DNA of 64,000 bases from Kordia jejudonensis (GCF_001005315.1 NZ_LBMG01000028.1:28733-92732); one strand, 5' to 3'; shown: positions 1 through 9,328, counted from the first letter of the stretch. The notes: generated by a model from the sequence alone, not told the origin. Program-made: numbers and translations.

Positions 1-117
1 ATCAATTCGTTATTGGTTGTCATAAGTCTATCAGGTTGGTTGCGATCAAAACGATTGGGAATCATTACTACAATTTTAGGAGTTATAGCAATAGTTTTAA
101 CTTTTTCATTAACTTAA
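1..117 (+). CDS. C-terminal end of a membrane protein (partial)
   Basis: An open frame runs from the first base to a TAA at 115-117 and gives 38 residues. They are mostly hydrophobic, with a short basic break (WLRSKR) between two probable transmembrane segments. The start lies outside the window. It is followed 18 bases later by another membrane protein on the same strand, so the two may be co-transcribed. There is too little sequence to name a family. Confidence 0.5.
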   Translation: MNSLLVVISLSGWLRSKRLGIITTILGVIAIVLTFSLT

Positions 118-135
118 TTTTTAGTACATAAAAGT

Positions 136-759
136 ATGCAAACTATTGTAAACGATTTAAAACTAATCATCATTGGAACGTTACTAATAATGTTCGATTT
201 TTACTATTCTTCAACGACTAATGGAACGGGGTTTAAAATAGATATAATTAACGATGTTATTGGTGCCTTCATGATATATATCGCTACAACACGAATGTCA
301 AAGATTGAAATGAAAAACTTTACGTATTATAGGCTGATGAGTTTTGTGAATATAGCAACTATGGTATTAATATTCGTATCTATATATGATTTTTTTATAT
401 TTAATGAACCTACATTTATGACACTTATCATACAATGTCTTGGTATAATTACAACTATTGGAGTTTTATTTTTTTTTGCTGCAATGACCTATTTTACGGA
501 AGAAAAACTATTAGAAAGTTCCTTTGAAAAAATGAAAATAGCTAGAAATTTAATTTTCTGGATATATGTATTACCAACATTTTTACTTGCGATACCAATT
601 TTTGGAAATTTACTTTTTAAAAGTAGTGCATTCAGTTTTCACTATGATGGCGGATGGGGAATTTTAATATTGATACTTTTCATTTTTGTTCCAATATTTT
701 ATGGTTTGTACGCCATTCTAGTAACAAGAAGAGAACTTAGAAATAAATACAATCTTTAA
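136..759 (+). CDS. Hypothetical polytopic membrane protein
   Basis: This 207-residue protein has about six hydrophobic segments, with short basic or polar loops (for example RMSKIEMKNF near residue 55) and a basic C-terminus (VTRRELRNKYNL), which points to an inner-membrane protein with its tail in the cytoplasm. No catalytic motif or known family was recognised. The ATG at 136 has no obvious Shine-Dalgarno sequence, as is common in Bacteroidota. The gene is read in the same direction as the truncated membrane protein before it and converges on the regulator gene that follows. Confidence 0.65.
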   Translation: MQTIVNDLKLIIIGTLLIMFDFYYSSTTNGTGFKIDIINDVIGAFMIYIATTRMSKIEMKNFTYYRLMSFVNIATMVLIFVSIYDFFIFNEPTFMTLIIQCLGIITTIGVLFFFAAMTYFTEEKLLESSFEKMKIARNLIFWIYVLPTFLLAIPIFGNLLFKSSAFSFHYDGGWGILILILFIFVPIFYGLYAILVTRRELRNKYNL

Positions 760-793
760 TTAATTCTAAGTCAGTGCTCGTTTATAACGAGTG

Positions 794-2269
794 CTAGCTA
801 AACTTTCTCATCAAATCTTCAACTACAGTTTCTGTATTTTTATAACGATTCTGCTTATCTAAAATAGTTGCAGACACTTTTCGTACGCTACAATCTGCAA
901 TCGGACAACGTTCACAAGTTACACCAACTTCTTTGGTTTCAATAGCTAGATCTTCCAAAAAAGAAATCTTTCGTTTCAACTGTTTATTAATGAGCAATCC
1001 AACGCTAATACTTCTGTAATGTCCTTCCTTAAACGGATCTTTTGTTGCCGATGAAAGTACCAAATAACGCATATGATCGTCTGGATAATGTGAAATTTGC
1101 AGATCGAATACGTGTTCTTGATCGTTTTGTGCAATCGTTTCCAATACATGCAACGAAACCCAACGACGACAATAATGTTCGTTTGTTTCATTGGCATGTG
1201 GCGAATGTTGATGTGATAAATGCAGCTCTTTTTTCAAGTGAAATCTATCAGAATTGGCTTTGTGTGTAAAGCGTAAAAAGAATAAATTCTGAATATTAAA
1301 ATCTTTCGGAAGAATATTGGTCAAACGCTGATAAAACGATTCTGGCGATGCATTAAAACTGTCAATCAACTGTAAATATGTTTCTATTTGAAACGTTTTT
1401 TGCTGAAACAACGCAGTTAATGTTGAGGTCAATGAAGCTCTCGGAATCATCAAAGCACCGGCAAAATACGAAGCATAAAAATTGTGTAATACCTGATCAA
1501 AATTATCAAACTTAATCCATGAAAAAGTGTACAATCGATCTTCAATTTCTAAAAAATTATACGCCAATTCCTTTGCATAAATAAACGTACGTTGCGCATC
1601 ATCAATATGATTAGCGAGCAACAACGTTTTCGTTTTCGGAACAAAAATAGAGCGCAAATTTCCCAATTCATGATGTTTGGATAACTCGTCATCATTAATT
1701 GTATACTGAAACTCTTCAACCAAAATCTCTTTCAACTCTTCAGACGAAATTCGCTGAGTCAAATCAACTTGATACGTTTTAGAAAATTCCAACACACGTT
1801 GCTCCAACTCGTCAAAATAATTATGATTTGCTTCTTGAAACGAACGTAAAGAAGCCAAATAAAAACTCTCTCTGCTAAAACTATAATGTTGTGCAATTTC
1901 AATAATCGTACTAATAAAAGCATTTACTTTTACAGGTGCGTTGGCAACAATGTCAATCAATGTACTTTCTTGAATACCAAACAATTCTAGTGGAATTTCC
2001 TTTAAAATTTTCGACTGTAAAATTTCGCCAACTGGTGCTAAATTCTTATCCAATTTCAACGAAACTAACTGATCGTACGGAACATCTAACTTTTCAGAAA
2101 GCAAGACAATCTTATCCGTTTTTGGAAATTTTTTCCCCTTTTCAATTTCATTCAAATAGGATTTTGACAAACCCGAAAGTTTCGACAAACCAAACAAGGA
2201 TAATTTTCGTTCAGTCCGTAGTTGCTTGAGTTTTAAGCCAAAAATCAATTTGATGTATTCTTCTTCCAT
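794..2269 (-). CDS. XRE-family regulator with short-chain acyl sensor domain, probable glyoxylate-shunt regulator
   Basis: This 491-residue DNA-binding protein has an N-terminal XRE helix-turn-helix (about residues 8-65; LSGLSKSYLNEIEKGKKFP is the recognition region). An IrrE/DUF955-like middle part and a C-terminal region with a cysteine cluster (CERCPIADCSVRK, near residue 455) follow. This is the architecture of the ScfR/RamB family; RamB is a known regulator of glyoxylate-bypass genes in actinobacteria. The gene is divergent from aceB with 118 bases between the starts. That gap holds a palindrome and regularly spaced half-sites, so control of aceBA and of its own gene is the natural inference. 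Whether it acts as activator or repressor cannot be read from the sequence. The stop is TAG at 794-796. Confidence 0.88.
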   Translation of the reverse strand: MEEEYIKLIFGLKLKQLRTERKLSLFGLSKLSGLSKSYLNEIEKGKKFPKTDKIVLLSEKLDVPYDQLVSLKLDKNLAPVGEILQSKILKEIPLELFGIQESTLIDIVANAPVKVNAFISTIIEIAQHYSFSRESFYLASLRSFQEANHNYFDELEQRVLEFSKTYQVDLTQRISSEELKEILVEEFQYTINDDELSKHHELGNLRSIFVPKTKTLLLANHIDDAQRTFIYAKELAYNFLEIEDRLYTFSWIKFDNFDQVLHNFYASYFAGALMIPRASLTSTLTALFQQKTFQIETYLQLIDSFNASPESFYQRLTNILPKDFNIQNLFFLRFTHKANSDRFHLKKELHLSHQHSPHANETNEHYCRRWVSLHVLETIAQNDQEHVFDLQISHYPDDHMRYLVLSSATKDPFKEGHYRSISVGLLINKQLKRKISFLEDLAIETKEVGVTCERCPIADCSVRKVSATILDKQNRYKNTETVVEDLMRKFS

Positions 2270-2274
2270 AACAG

Positions 2275-2282
2275 CAAATATA
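2275..2282 (-). promoter_or_regulatory. Probable -7 promoter element of the XRE regulator gene
   Basis: The minus strand reads TATATTTG here, an exact match to the Bacteroidota -7 consensus TAnnTTTG. Only five bases separate it from the ATG at 2269, so transcription would begin at or next to the start codon and the mRNA would be leaderless or nearly so. No clear -33 TTG was found at the usual spacing. Confidence 0.5.
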
Positions 2283-2291
2283 GTATAATTT

Positions 2292-2345
2292 GCGAACTTC
2301 TAATTTTAAGCGAACAAAAATAATTTAGCGAACGTTCGCTAAATT
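2292..2345. promoter_or_regulatory. Operator array between the regulator gene and aceB
   Basis: A perfect 24-bp palindrome lies at 2322-2345, with arm AATTTAGCGAAC followed by its reverse complement. Its core half-site GCGAAC (2328-2333) is preceded by two further direct copies at 2310-2315 and 2292-2297, each exactly 18 bases apart. The copy at 2292 lies just upstream of the regulator's probable promoter, and the palindrome ends 42 bases before the aceB start. This is the expected layout for an autoregulatory site shared with aceBA. Binding by the adjacent XRE protein is inference. Confidence 0.7.
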
Positions 2346-2387
2346 CAAAAAAAAGTTTTAATATTGTTACATCAAAAATTATGAGTC

Positions 2388-3986
2388 ATGCAAGAAACCG
2401 TTTTACAACAATCAAAAATTCAGTTCGCTAACGAAGTGAAGAATTACTATCCAGAAATTTTAACTGACGAAGCACTAGCTTTTATAACAGTATTACATGA
2501 AAAGTTCAATGCCAAACGAATTGAATTATTAAAAAGGCGGGAAATGCAACAAACTATTTTTGACAAAGGCAAGTTTCCTGAATTTCCAAGAGAAACAAAA
2601 GAACTTAGAGAAAGTGAATGGAAAGCCAATAGCATTCCACACGATTTGCAAGACAGACGCGTTGAAATTACAGGTCCAGTAGATCGTAAAATGATCATAA
2701 ACGCACTCAATTCTGGCGCAAAAACTTTTATGGCAGATTTAGAAGATAGCAATTCGCCAAGTTGGGAAAATACCATTGAAGGGCAACAAAACTTGTTAGA
2801 TGCCAATAAAAAGACGATTGCTCTTCATGATGCAAAACGCAACAAATCGTACAAATTAAAAGATAAAACAGCCGTTTTGTTAGTGCGTCCAAGAGGTTTG
2901 CATCTAAACGAACGTCATATTTTAATCAACGACGAAGAAACATCTGGAAGTTTGGTCGATTTTGGATTGTATGTATTTCACAATACAAAAATAATGTTGG
3001 AACACAGCACCGCACCTTATTTCTATCTGCCAAAATTAGAACACTATTTAGAAGCACGTTGGTGGAATGAAGTTTTTACGTTTGCACAAACGTACTTAAA
3101 AGTTCCAAACGGAACGTTTAAAGCCACGGTTTTAGTAGAAACTATCACGGCAAGTTTTCAATTGGATGAAATTATTTTTGAACTCAAAAATCATATTGTT
3201 GGTTTAAATTGTGGTCGTTGGGATTACATTTTTTCATACATCAAAAAGTTTAGAAACCATCCAAATTTTGTGGTGCCCAACAGAGATCAAGTAACGATGA
3301 CAACACCGTTTATGGATGCGTATTCCAAATTGGTCATTCAGCGTTGTCACAAACGCGGAATCTTGGCAATTGGTGGAATGGCGGCACAAATTCCTATTAA
3401 AAATGACGCGTTCGCGAATGCACAAGCGCTGGAAAAAGTGAGAAAAGACAAAGAACGCGAAGTCAAAAATGGACACGATGGTACGTGGGTTGCTCATCCT
3501 GCATTGGTGGAAGTTGCGCTGAATGAATTCAACAAACACATGCCAACTGCCAATCAATTACATGTCACTAGAAATGATATCAATATCACTGAAAAAGACT
3601 TGGTAGAAGTTCCCAAAGGAACGGTTACAGAAAGCGGAATTCGTAAAAATATAAACGTTGGAATTCTATACATTGAAGCGTGGTTGCGTGGTTTTGGCGC
3701 GGTGGCTTTATACAATTTAATGGAAGATGCCGCTACTGCAGAAATATCTCGGACACAAGTATGGCAATGGCTGAAAAATGAAGTCATTTTGGAAGATGGA
3801 CGCCAATTTAATGAAACGCTTTTCAGAGATATTTTTGATGATGAAATTGAAAAAATCATCACAGAAGTAGGAGAAGACAAACTGCCAGAAACAAAATTCA
3901 AACTGGCAATATCACTATTTGAAAAGCTCGTCACAGCAAGTGAATTTGAAGAATTTTTAACGCTTCCTGCGTATTTACATATATAA
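2388..3986 (+). CDS. aceB: Malate synthase A
   Basis: Malate synthase condenses glyoxylate with acetyl-CoA to malate, the second step of the glyoxylate shunt, in the cytoplasm. The protein has 532 residues, the normal length for the A isoform. The family signature KNHIVGLNCGRWDYIF is at residues 267-282 and the conserved MADLEDSNSPSW stretch is near residue 115. The start is the ATG at 2388. An earlier ATG at 2381 is in another frame. The gene precedes aceA by 73 bases, consistent with one operon, and both lie downstream of the operator array shared with the divergent XRE regulator. Growth on acetate or fatty acids is the likely inducing condition; that is inference from the pathway. Confidence 0.97.
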   Translation: MQETVLQQSKIQFANEVKNYYPEILTDEALAFITVLHEKFNAKRIELLKRREMQQTIFDKGKFPEFPRETKELRESEWKANSIPHDLQDRRVEITGPVDRKMIINALNSGAKTFMADLEDSNSPSWENTIEGQQNLLDANKKTIALHDAKRNKSYKLKDKTAVLLVRPRGLHLNERHILINDEETSGSLVDFGLYVFHNTKIMLEHSTAPYFYLPKLEHYLEARWWNEVFTFAQTYLKVPNGTFKATVLVETITASFQLDEIIFELKNHIVGLNCGRWDYIFSYIKKFRNHPNFVVPNRDQVTMTTPFMDAYSKLVIQRCHKRGILAIGGMAAQIPIKNDAFANAQALEKVRKDKEREVKNGHDGTWVAHPALVEVALNEFNKHMPTANQLHVTRNDINITEKDLVEVPKGTVTESGIRKNINVGILYIEAWLRGFGAVALYNLMEDAATAEISRTQVWQWLKNEVILEDGRQFNETLFRDIFDDEIEKIITEVGEDKLPETKFKLAISLFEKLVTASEFEEFLTLPAYLHI

Positions 3987-4059
3987 AAAAAACAATCCTG
4001 CGATTGCGGCAACAATCAACAGGATCTAATTATTAATAAAAATAACGTATCACAAAATT

Positions 4060-5337
4060 ATGAAAACTCAAGACAGAATTCAAGCATTAGTTACAGATTG
4101 GACAACAAATCCTCGTTGGAAAGGAATTGAACGACCATATACAGCTGCCGAAGTTGTAAAATTACAAGGTTCGTATCAACTCGATCATAGCATTGCACGC
4201 TTAGGCGCAGAAAAACTATGGCAAAAACTAAACAATCAAGATTTTGTTGCTGGTTTAGGTGCTTTAACGGGAAACCAAGCTGTGCAAGAAGTGGAAGCTG
4301 GTTTGGAAGCCATTTACTTAAGCGGTTGGCAAGTGGCAGCAGATGCAAACTTAGCTGGCGAAATGTATCCTGATCAATCTTTATATCCTGCGAATAGTGT
4401 ACCGCAAGTGGTAAAACGAATCAACAATGCTTTGTTGCGTCGCGATCAAATTCAATGTGTCAATGAAGCTGAAAACAAACTGGATTATTTAGTGCCAATT
4501 GTTGCAGATGCAGAAGCTGGTTTTGGAGGAAATTTAAATGCTTTTGAATTAATGAAAGCCATGATTGAAGCTGGCGCGTCAGGAGTACACTTTGAAGATC
4601 AATTAAGCTCTGCAAAAAAATGTGGTCACTTAGGTGGAAAAGTATTAGTGCCAACGCAAGAAGCGATTAACAAATTGGTAGCGGCGCGTTTGGCAACGGA
4701 TGTTATGGGCGTTCCAACGTTAATTATTGCACGAACAGATGCGGATGCTGCAAACTTATTGACCAGTGATATTGATGGAAGAGATACAAAATTCATTACA
4801 GGCGAACGTACTAATGAAGGATTTTTCCATGTAAACAATGGAATCAAACAAGGAATTGCACGCGGATTAAGTTACGCACCATTTGCAGATTTAATTTGGA
4901 TGGAAACATCAAATCCTGATTTGGACTATGCACGTGAATTTGCAGCAGCGATTCATGCGCAATTTCCAGGAAAAATGTTAGCATACAACTGTTCGCCATC
5001 ATTTAATTGGGCAGCGAAATTGAGTGTTGCCGAAATGGAAACCTTCCGAGAAGAACTTGCCGCAATGGGATACAAATTTCAATTTATAACCTTAGCTGGA
5101 TTCCATGCCTTAAACACAAGTATGTTTGAATTGTCAAAAGCATACAAAGAACGTGGAATGGCAGGATATTCTGAATTGCAAGAACGCGAATTTGCTTTGC
5201 AAAAAGATGGTTTCAATGCTGTAAAACACCAAGGTTTTGTAGGAACAACCTATTTCGATGCGGTACAAAATACTGTAACGGCTGGCGCTTCAAGCACTGT
5301 TGCTATGAAAGACAGTACGGAAGTCGCTCAGTTTTAA
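4060..5337 (+). CDS. aceA: Isocitrate lyase
   Basis: Isocitrate lyase cleaves isocitrate to glyoxylate and succinate, opening the glyoxylate bypass that spares carbon on two-carbon substrates. The protein has 425 residues, similar to the E. coli enzyme. The catalytic KKCGH motif is at residues 186-190 with the nucleophile at Cys188. Other conserved stretches are the metal-binding region [10 protein letters not shown] near residue 150 and the substrate loop NCSPSFNW near residue 310. Together with aceB immediately upstream it makes the complete shunt. A two-hairpin element begins within ten bases of the stop and may end the transcript. Confidence 0.98.
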   Translation: MKTQDRIQALVTDWTTNPRWKGIERPYTAAEVVKLQGSYQLDHSIARLGAEKLWQKLNNQDFVAGLGALTGNQAVQEVEAGLEAIYLSGWQVAADANLAGEMYPDQSLYPANSVPQVVKRINNALLRRDQIQCVNEAENKLDYLVPIVADAEAGFGGNLNAFELMKAMIEAGASGVHFEDQLSSAKKCGHLGGKVLVPTQEAINKLVAARLATDVMGVPTLIIARTDADAANLLTSDIDGRDTKFITGERTNEGFFHVNNGIKQGIARGLSYAPFADLIWMETSNPDLDYAREFAAAIHAQFPGKMLAYNCSPSFNWAAKLSVAEMETFREELAAMGYKFQFITLAGFHALNTSMFELSKAYKERGMAGYSELQEREFALQKDGFNAVKHQGFVGTTYFDAVQNTVTAGASSTVAMKDSTEVAQF

Positions 5338-5344
5338 TGAAACT

Positions 5345-5414
5345 CAACTTTGTGAAGTTCTACGAACTCACACAAAGTTGTTAGTTGAATTAAATCCCGT
5401 GGTATCACAGGATC
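5345..5414 (+). repeat. Two-hairpin repeat element after aceA, possible terminator
   Basis: The first hairpin pairs CAACTTTGTG (5345-5354) with CACAAAGTTG (5371-5380), with an inner AGTTC/GAACT stem. It is followed by TTAGTTGAATTAAATCCCGT and a second, imperfect ATCCCGT/ACAGGAT stem. The same design, with better-preserved hairpins, occurs three times at 22112-22365 after the 6S RNA, so this is a dispersed family rather than an aceA-specific terminator. It lacks a strong T-run. Confidence 0.6.
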
Positions 5415-5816
5415 TTGATTATTTAATTTTTTCGATAAAAACCGTTTCATCTGCCATAATGAAGCGGTTTTGTGTTTTTTATAAATTGAAAGATTGAAGG
5501 ATTCTAAAGCTAGCGAAAGTTTACAACTCAACAAACAAGCTCAAATAATTCGTGTATTCGTGACAAAAACCAATTTTAAATGTAAAAATGTTTTTGAATA
5601 ACAAATAAGGAATAACGAATAACGAACAGAAAAAACCTGTATTGAGATATGAGAATTGAGTATTGAGAAATATTCCGAACAATCAACGAATTACTTAACC
5701 TTTACAACTTCGAGTGAAATTTCCCGAGAAATTTTGTATCGAGAAGTACCAAAAAAAGTTGATATTTTAAATGCTAAATGTTGAACGCTGAATGTTAAAT
5801 TAAAAAGTACAATTTA

Positions 5817-5873
5817 ACCCAAGACCCAAGACCCAAGACCCAAGACCCAAAGACCCAAAGACCAAAAATAAAT
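5817..5873. repeat. Heptamer tandem repeat (CCCAAGA)n
   Basis: CCCAAGA is repeated about four times and then drifts to eight-base CCCAAAGA copies. It sits directly after the duplicated TTAAATTAAAAAGTACAATTT block. Confidence 0.8.
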
Positions 5874-6040
5874 ATTCGTGTATTCGTGACAAAAACCAAT
5901 TTTAAATGCCAAATTAAAAACGGTACAATTTAAGTTAAGCAACTCAACAACTTAACAACTCCACAACTTCACAACTTCACAAGAACAAAGAGTAAAATTA
6001 TAAATGTTGAATGCTGAATTTTAAATTAAAAAGTACAATT

Positions 6041-6130
6041 TAACCTAAAACCTAAAACCTAAAACCTAAAACCCAAAACCCAAAATCCAAGATCCAAGAT
6101 CCAAGACCCAATAACAAAGACCCAAAATCC
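6041..6130. repeat. Heptamer tandem repeat drifting from CCTAAAA to CCCAAAA to TCCAAGA
   Basis: About twelve consecutive seven-base units change stepwise in sequence while keeping the period. CCTAAAA units come first, then CCCAAAA, then TCCAAGA and CCCA-type units. It lies 85 bases before the sigma factor gene. Confidence 0.8.
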
Positions 6131-6215
6131 ATTCTCGTATCTTTAAAAATAAATTTTTCTATTAAAATGAACCTTTTCCACTTTTTCACGTCTCTATTAT
6201 AGGCGGAAGTTTTTT

Positions 6216-6755
6216 ATGCATAAAAAAAATCACATATCAGATGCAACTCTTGTAACACAATACAAAGCTGGCGACAAAAAAGCATTAGCACTTTTGGTAA
6301 AGCGTTTTCATAAAACATTTTGCAAGCATGCGTATTGGACTGTAAAAGATACCGAAGTTGCCAAAGATATTGCACAAGACAGTTGGAAATTGATTATAGA
6401 TAAAGTGACTACTTTACAAGATGCTGAACGTTTTAAAAGTTGGGCATTGCGCATTGTGCATCGAAAAGCAATCGATTACACACGTACAATTGCTAAACAA
6501 CAGCAACAACAAAGTGATTACACGGTAACCAAATCGATTCGTGATATTCCGTCTACAGATACAACGCTGGCAAAGCAACAATTGAAGCAAGCAATTACAA
6601 AGTTGTCTGTAAGTCAACAACAAATAATTCGGCTGTTTTATGTAGATGCATATTCTTTAAAAGAAATTTCAAACACTTTACGAATATCTGTCGGAACAGT
6701 AAAATCACGTTTGTATCACGCACGAGAACAATTAAAAAAACAATTAAAAAAATAG
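6216..6755 (+). CDS. RNA polymerase sigma factor, ECF (sigma-70) family
   Basis: This 179-residue alternative sigma factor has region 2 at about residues 22-92 (the DIAQDSWKLIIDKV and SWALRIVHRKAIDY stretches) and region 4 at about residues 115-172, ending in the helix-turn-helix YSLKEISNTLRISVGTVKSR. An AGGCGGAAG stretch shortly before the ATG is one of the few purine-rich leaders in the window. The next gene starts five bases after its stop and encodes a small membrane protein. That position is usual for an anti-sigma factor, although the partner lacks a recognisable zinc-finger anti-sigma motif. Confidence 0.92.
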   Translation: MHKKNHISDATLVTQYKAGDKKALALLVKRFHKTFCKHAYWTVKDTEVAKDIAQDSWKLIIDKVTTLQDAERFKSWALRIVHRKAIDYTRTIAKQQQQQSDYTVTKSIRDIPSTDTTLAKQQLKQAITKLSVSQQQIIRLFYVDAYSLKEISNTLRISVGTVKSRLYHAREQLKKQLKK

Positions 6756-6760
6756 AAATT

Positions 6761-7147
6761 ATGAGCACATTAGAAGATATTGATACGTTAATTAAAGAAA
6801 CATTAACCGAAGAAGAATCAAAATTTTATGACGAATTAGACGAGCAAGGTCTTTTTGGATCTATCGGAAGTATTTTTAAAGGAAAATTAGGATGGTTAGC
6901 CGTCATTATGAATATCGTAAATCTAGGCGTTTTTGGATTCATGATTTATTGCTTCATTCAATTTTTTAACGTGACCGAAACAAACGAACTGATACAATGG
7001 GGATTGGGAATTGTCATAAGTGCCATGTTTATGTCCATGATAAAATTATACGCTTGGATGCAAATGGACAAACGTGCCATTTTACGAGAAATGAAACGAT
7101 TAGAGTTACAAGTATCGTCATTAGCGGCTAAAATATCAGAGCAGTGA
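6761..7147 (+). CDS. Small two-helix membrane protein paired with the sigma factor (DUF6768-like)
   Basis: The protein has 128 residues: an acidic N-terminus (TLTEEESKFYDELDEQGLFG), two transmembrane helices at about residues 43-68 and 78-100, and a charged C-terminal helix likely to form a coiled coil. It resembles the flavobacterial DUF6768 family as I remember it. It sits five bases after the ECF sigma factor, which suggests one operon and possibly control of sigma activity from the membrane. That role is inference: no anti-sigma domain is visible. Confidence 0.8.
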   Translation: MSTLEDIDTLIKETLTEEESKFYDELDEQGLFGSIGSIFKGKLGWLAVIMNIVNLGVFGFMIYCFIQFFNVTETNELIQWGLGIVISAMFMSMIKLYAWMQMDKRAILREMKRLELQVSSLAAKISEQ

Positions 7148-7501
7148 TAATTGGTAAGTGAGTTGTGAGTTCTTTTCTGAATCATCAAATACAAAATAAT
7201 GAAGTTAGAAAATAGAATAGAGCGACAAGATATTGAGGTTGAATCTTTAGTTAAAAGTTAATAAACAAAGTAACAGATTAACAACTCACAATTGACAAAT
7301 CCACAAAAGTTGTATTAAGAAATGCTATAAATAAGGTTGTTATCTAAAATCAAATACAATTAATTTTAATTCGAATTGAATATTTAGTATTTTGCAACTC
7401 TCTAGGGATGATTTCTCTCCCACGCTGAATTTTCGATTCCTCGAAAGGATAAAGGTAGAGTAGGAATGGTTATTTTATGTATCATTTAAAACTTTATTAA
7501 A
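7148..7501. other. Intergenic region upstream of rocD
   Basis: No gene is visible. A perfect hairpin TTTCGA-TTCC-TCGAAA at 7431-7446 lies in the probable rocD leader, followed by a purine-rich stretch (aaggataaaggtagagtagg). TAGTATTTTG at 7386-7395 is a weak candidate for the -7 promoter element. Nothing else stands out. Confidence 0.4.
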
Positions 7502-8779
7502 ATGGCTGTTTTAGAACAATTAACATCTCAGCAAGCAATTGAATTAGAAGACAAGTATGGAGCGCACAACTATCATCCACTTCCAGTGGTTTTGAGTAGA
7601 GGAGAAGGCGTTTATGTTTGGGACGTAGAAGGAAAAAAGTATTACGACTTTCTTTCTGCTTACTCTGCAGTAAATCAAGGACATTGTCATCCGAAAATTG
7701 TAAATGCGATGGTGTCTCAAGCACAAACATTAACCTTGACGTCTCGTGCATTTTACAATGATATGTTAGGACGTTATGAAAAATTTGCTTCGGAATATTT
7801 TAATTTCGATAAGCTTTTACCAATGAATACAGGAGCTGAAGCGGTAGAAACTGCTTTAAAAATCTGTAGAAAATGGGCATATGAGAAAAAAGGAATCGCG
7901 GAAAACGAAGCGGAAATCATCGTTTGCGAAAACAACTTCCACGGACGAACTACGACAATTATTTCATTTTCAAATGATCCTGTAGCGCGTAAAAATTTCG
8001 GACCGTATACGGACGGATTTATCAAAATTGCCTATGACAATATTGAAGCGTTAGAAGAAGCATTAGAAAACAATCCTAATGTTGGTGGATTCATGGTAGA
8101 GCCAATTCAGGGGGAAGCTGGAGTATATGTTCCATCTGAGGGATATCTCGCAAAAGCGAAAGCATTATGCGAAAAACACAATGTATTATTCATTGCAGAC
8201 GAAGTACAAACAGGAATTGCACGTACAGGACGTTTGTTGGCTACTTGCGGAAACTGCTCGTGTGAGAAGAAAAACTGTAGCGGAACTCCAGAGGTAAAAC
8301 CAGATGTATTAATCTTAGGAAAAGCATTGTCTGGCGGCGCATATCCAGTATCAGCTGTATTAGCAGATGATCATATCATGAGCGTTATTCGTCCAGGAAA
8401 TCACGGATCAACTTTTGGAGGAAATCCTGTTGCAGCCGCAGTTGCCATGGCAGCTTTAGAAGTTGTAGAAGAGGAAGCGTTGGCAGAAAATGCCTTCCAA
8501 TTGGGAGAATTATTCAGAAGCGAATTAGACAAATATATTCAAACAAGTAACATTGTAAACTTAGTACGTGGAAAAGGATTGTTGAATGCAATCGTGATTA
8601 ACGATACAGAAGATAGTGATACGGCTTGGAACATTTGTATGGCGTTAAAAAACAATGGATTGTTAGCAAAACCAACACATGGAAACATTATTCGTTTTGC
8701 ACCACCATTAGTAATGACGCAAGATGAATTGCTCGATTGTGTAGCAATTATTACAAAAACACTTAAAGAATTTGAATAG
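7502..8779 (+). CDS. rocD: Ornithine aminotransferase
   Basis: This PLP enzyme moves the delta-amino group of ornithine to 2-oxoglutarate, giving glutamate-5-semialdehyde in arginine/ornithine breakdown. It has 425 residues. The PLP lysine is Lys274 in [15 protein letters not shown], the PLP contact motif [12 protein letters not shown] lies near residue 238, and the N-terminus [12 protein letters not shown] is typical of the enzyme. A cysteine-rich insert [13 protein letters not shown] lies about 20 residues before the PLP lysine. I recall similar inserts in flavobacterial homologues. The stop TAG shares its G with the GTG start of the next gene. Confidence 0.95.
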   Translation: MAVLEQLTSQQAIELEDKYGAHNYHPLPVVLSRGEGVYVWDVEGKKYYDFLSAYSAVNQGHCHPKIVNAMVSQAQTLTLTSRAFYNDMLGRYEKFASEYFNFDKLLPMNTGAEAVETALKICRKWAYEKKGIAENEAEIIVCENNFHGRTTTIISFSNDPVARKNFGPYTDGFIKIAYDNIEALEEALENNPNVGGFMVEPIQGEAGVYVPSEGYLAKAKALCEKHNVLFIADEVQTGIARTGRLLATCGNCSCEKKNCSGTPEVKPDVLILGKALSGGAYPVSAVLADDHIMSVIRPGNHGSTFGGNPVAAAVAMAALEVVEEEALAENAFQLGELFRSELDKYIQTSNIVNLVRGKGLLNAIVINDTEDSDTAWNICMALKNNGLLAKPTHGNIIRFAPPLVMTQDELLDCVAIITKTLKEFE

Positions 8780-9249
8780 TGCCTTTAAAAAAACAAGAAG
8801 ATAGTTCCGTATTTGATAATTTTGAGTTGCGACTCAATGAACAGTCAAAGAAGTTTCTGCGTGAAACCGCAAGATGGGCATTTATCCTATCTATCATAGG
8901 ATTTATAGTCATCGGACTATTTGTATTTGTGGCTGTATTTTTTGGCGTTATGTTTTCTGCATTCAATTCAAATGCAAATCCTTTTCAACAACAAGGATTG
9001 TCTGGCGGATTTATCGGAATTGTATATTTTGTATTAGCAATTTTGTATTTCTTTCCTGTAATGTATTTGTATCGCTTTTCGCGAAGAATGAAAGCTGCAT
9101 TGGCAGAAAAAAGTACGGACGGATTAACGAGAGCTTTTTCAAGTTTAAAATCGCATTATAAATTCCTAGGAATTGTAATATTATCAATTGTTGGAATTTA
9201 CGCTTTAGTTTTTGTATTCGCTATTATAGCTGGCATAGCAGGAATATAA
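8779..9249 (+). CDS. DUF5362-like membrane protein, GTG start coupled to rocD
   Basis: This 156-residue protein has three or four hydrophobic segments (about residues 32-60, 76-98 and 130-155) and a conserved-looking MYLYRFSRRMKAAL stretch between them. It resembles the DUF5362 family, whose role is unknown. The frame has no ATG before residue 58, so the GTG at 8779, overlapping the rocD stop by one base (TAGTG), is the probable start. This makes translational coupling with rocD likely. A strong bidirectional terminator follows. Confidence 0.8.
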   Translation: MPLKKQEDSSVFDNFELRLNEQSKKFLRETARWAFILSIIGFIVIGLFVFVAVFFGVMFSAFNSNANPFQQQGLSGGFIGIVYFVLAILYFFPVMYLYRFSRRMKAALAEKSTDGLTRAFSSLKSHYKFLGIVILSIVGIYALVFVFAIIAGIAGI

Positions 9250-9273
9250 GCACTGTAAAACAAGAAGATATAG

Positions 9274-9305
9274 AAAAGCGGATGTACATGGTACATCCGC
9301 TTTTT
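9274..9305. terminator. Bidirectional intrinsic terminator
   Basis: A 14-bp perfect stem (AAAAGCGGATGTAC at 9274-9287 paired with 9291-9304) has an ATG loop, with T-runs on both strands. It lies between the convergent genes ending at 9249 and 9329 and can serve both. Confidence 0.85.
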
Positions 9306-9328
9306 ATGTATTAAGTACATTGTACTAT

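Larger units (their letters stand above)
5415..6215. repeat. Gene-free region with degenerate intergenic repeats
   Basis: No credible gene lies between aceA and the sigma factor. A segment TATTCGTGTATTCGTGAC plus ACAAAAACCAATTTTAAATG occurs twice (about 5551-5586 and 5874-5909). A second block, around TTAAATTAAAAAGTACAATTTAACC, also occurs twice (about 5793-5817 and 6021-6045). Each second block runs into a heptamer array. The stretch at 5508-5545 (gctagcgaaagttt ... aacaagctc) is a diverged copy of part of the tandem repeats at the end of the window. Confidence 0.6.

Noticed and set aside
5334..5534. 66-codon minus-strand ORF after aceA
   Set aside because: It overlaps the two-hairpin repeat and the aceA stop and has no supporting features.
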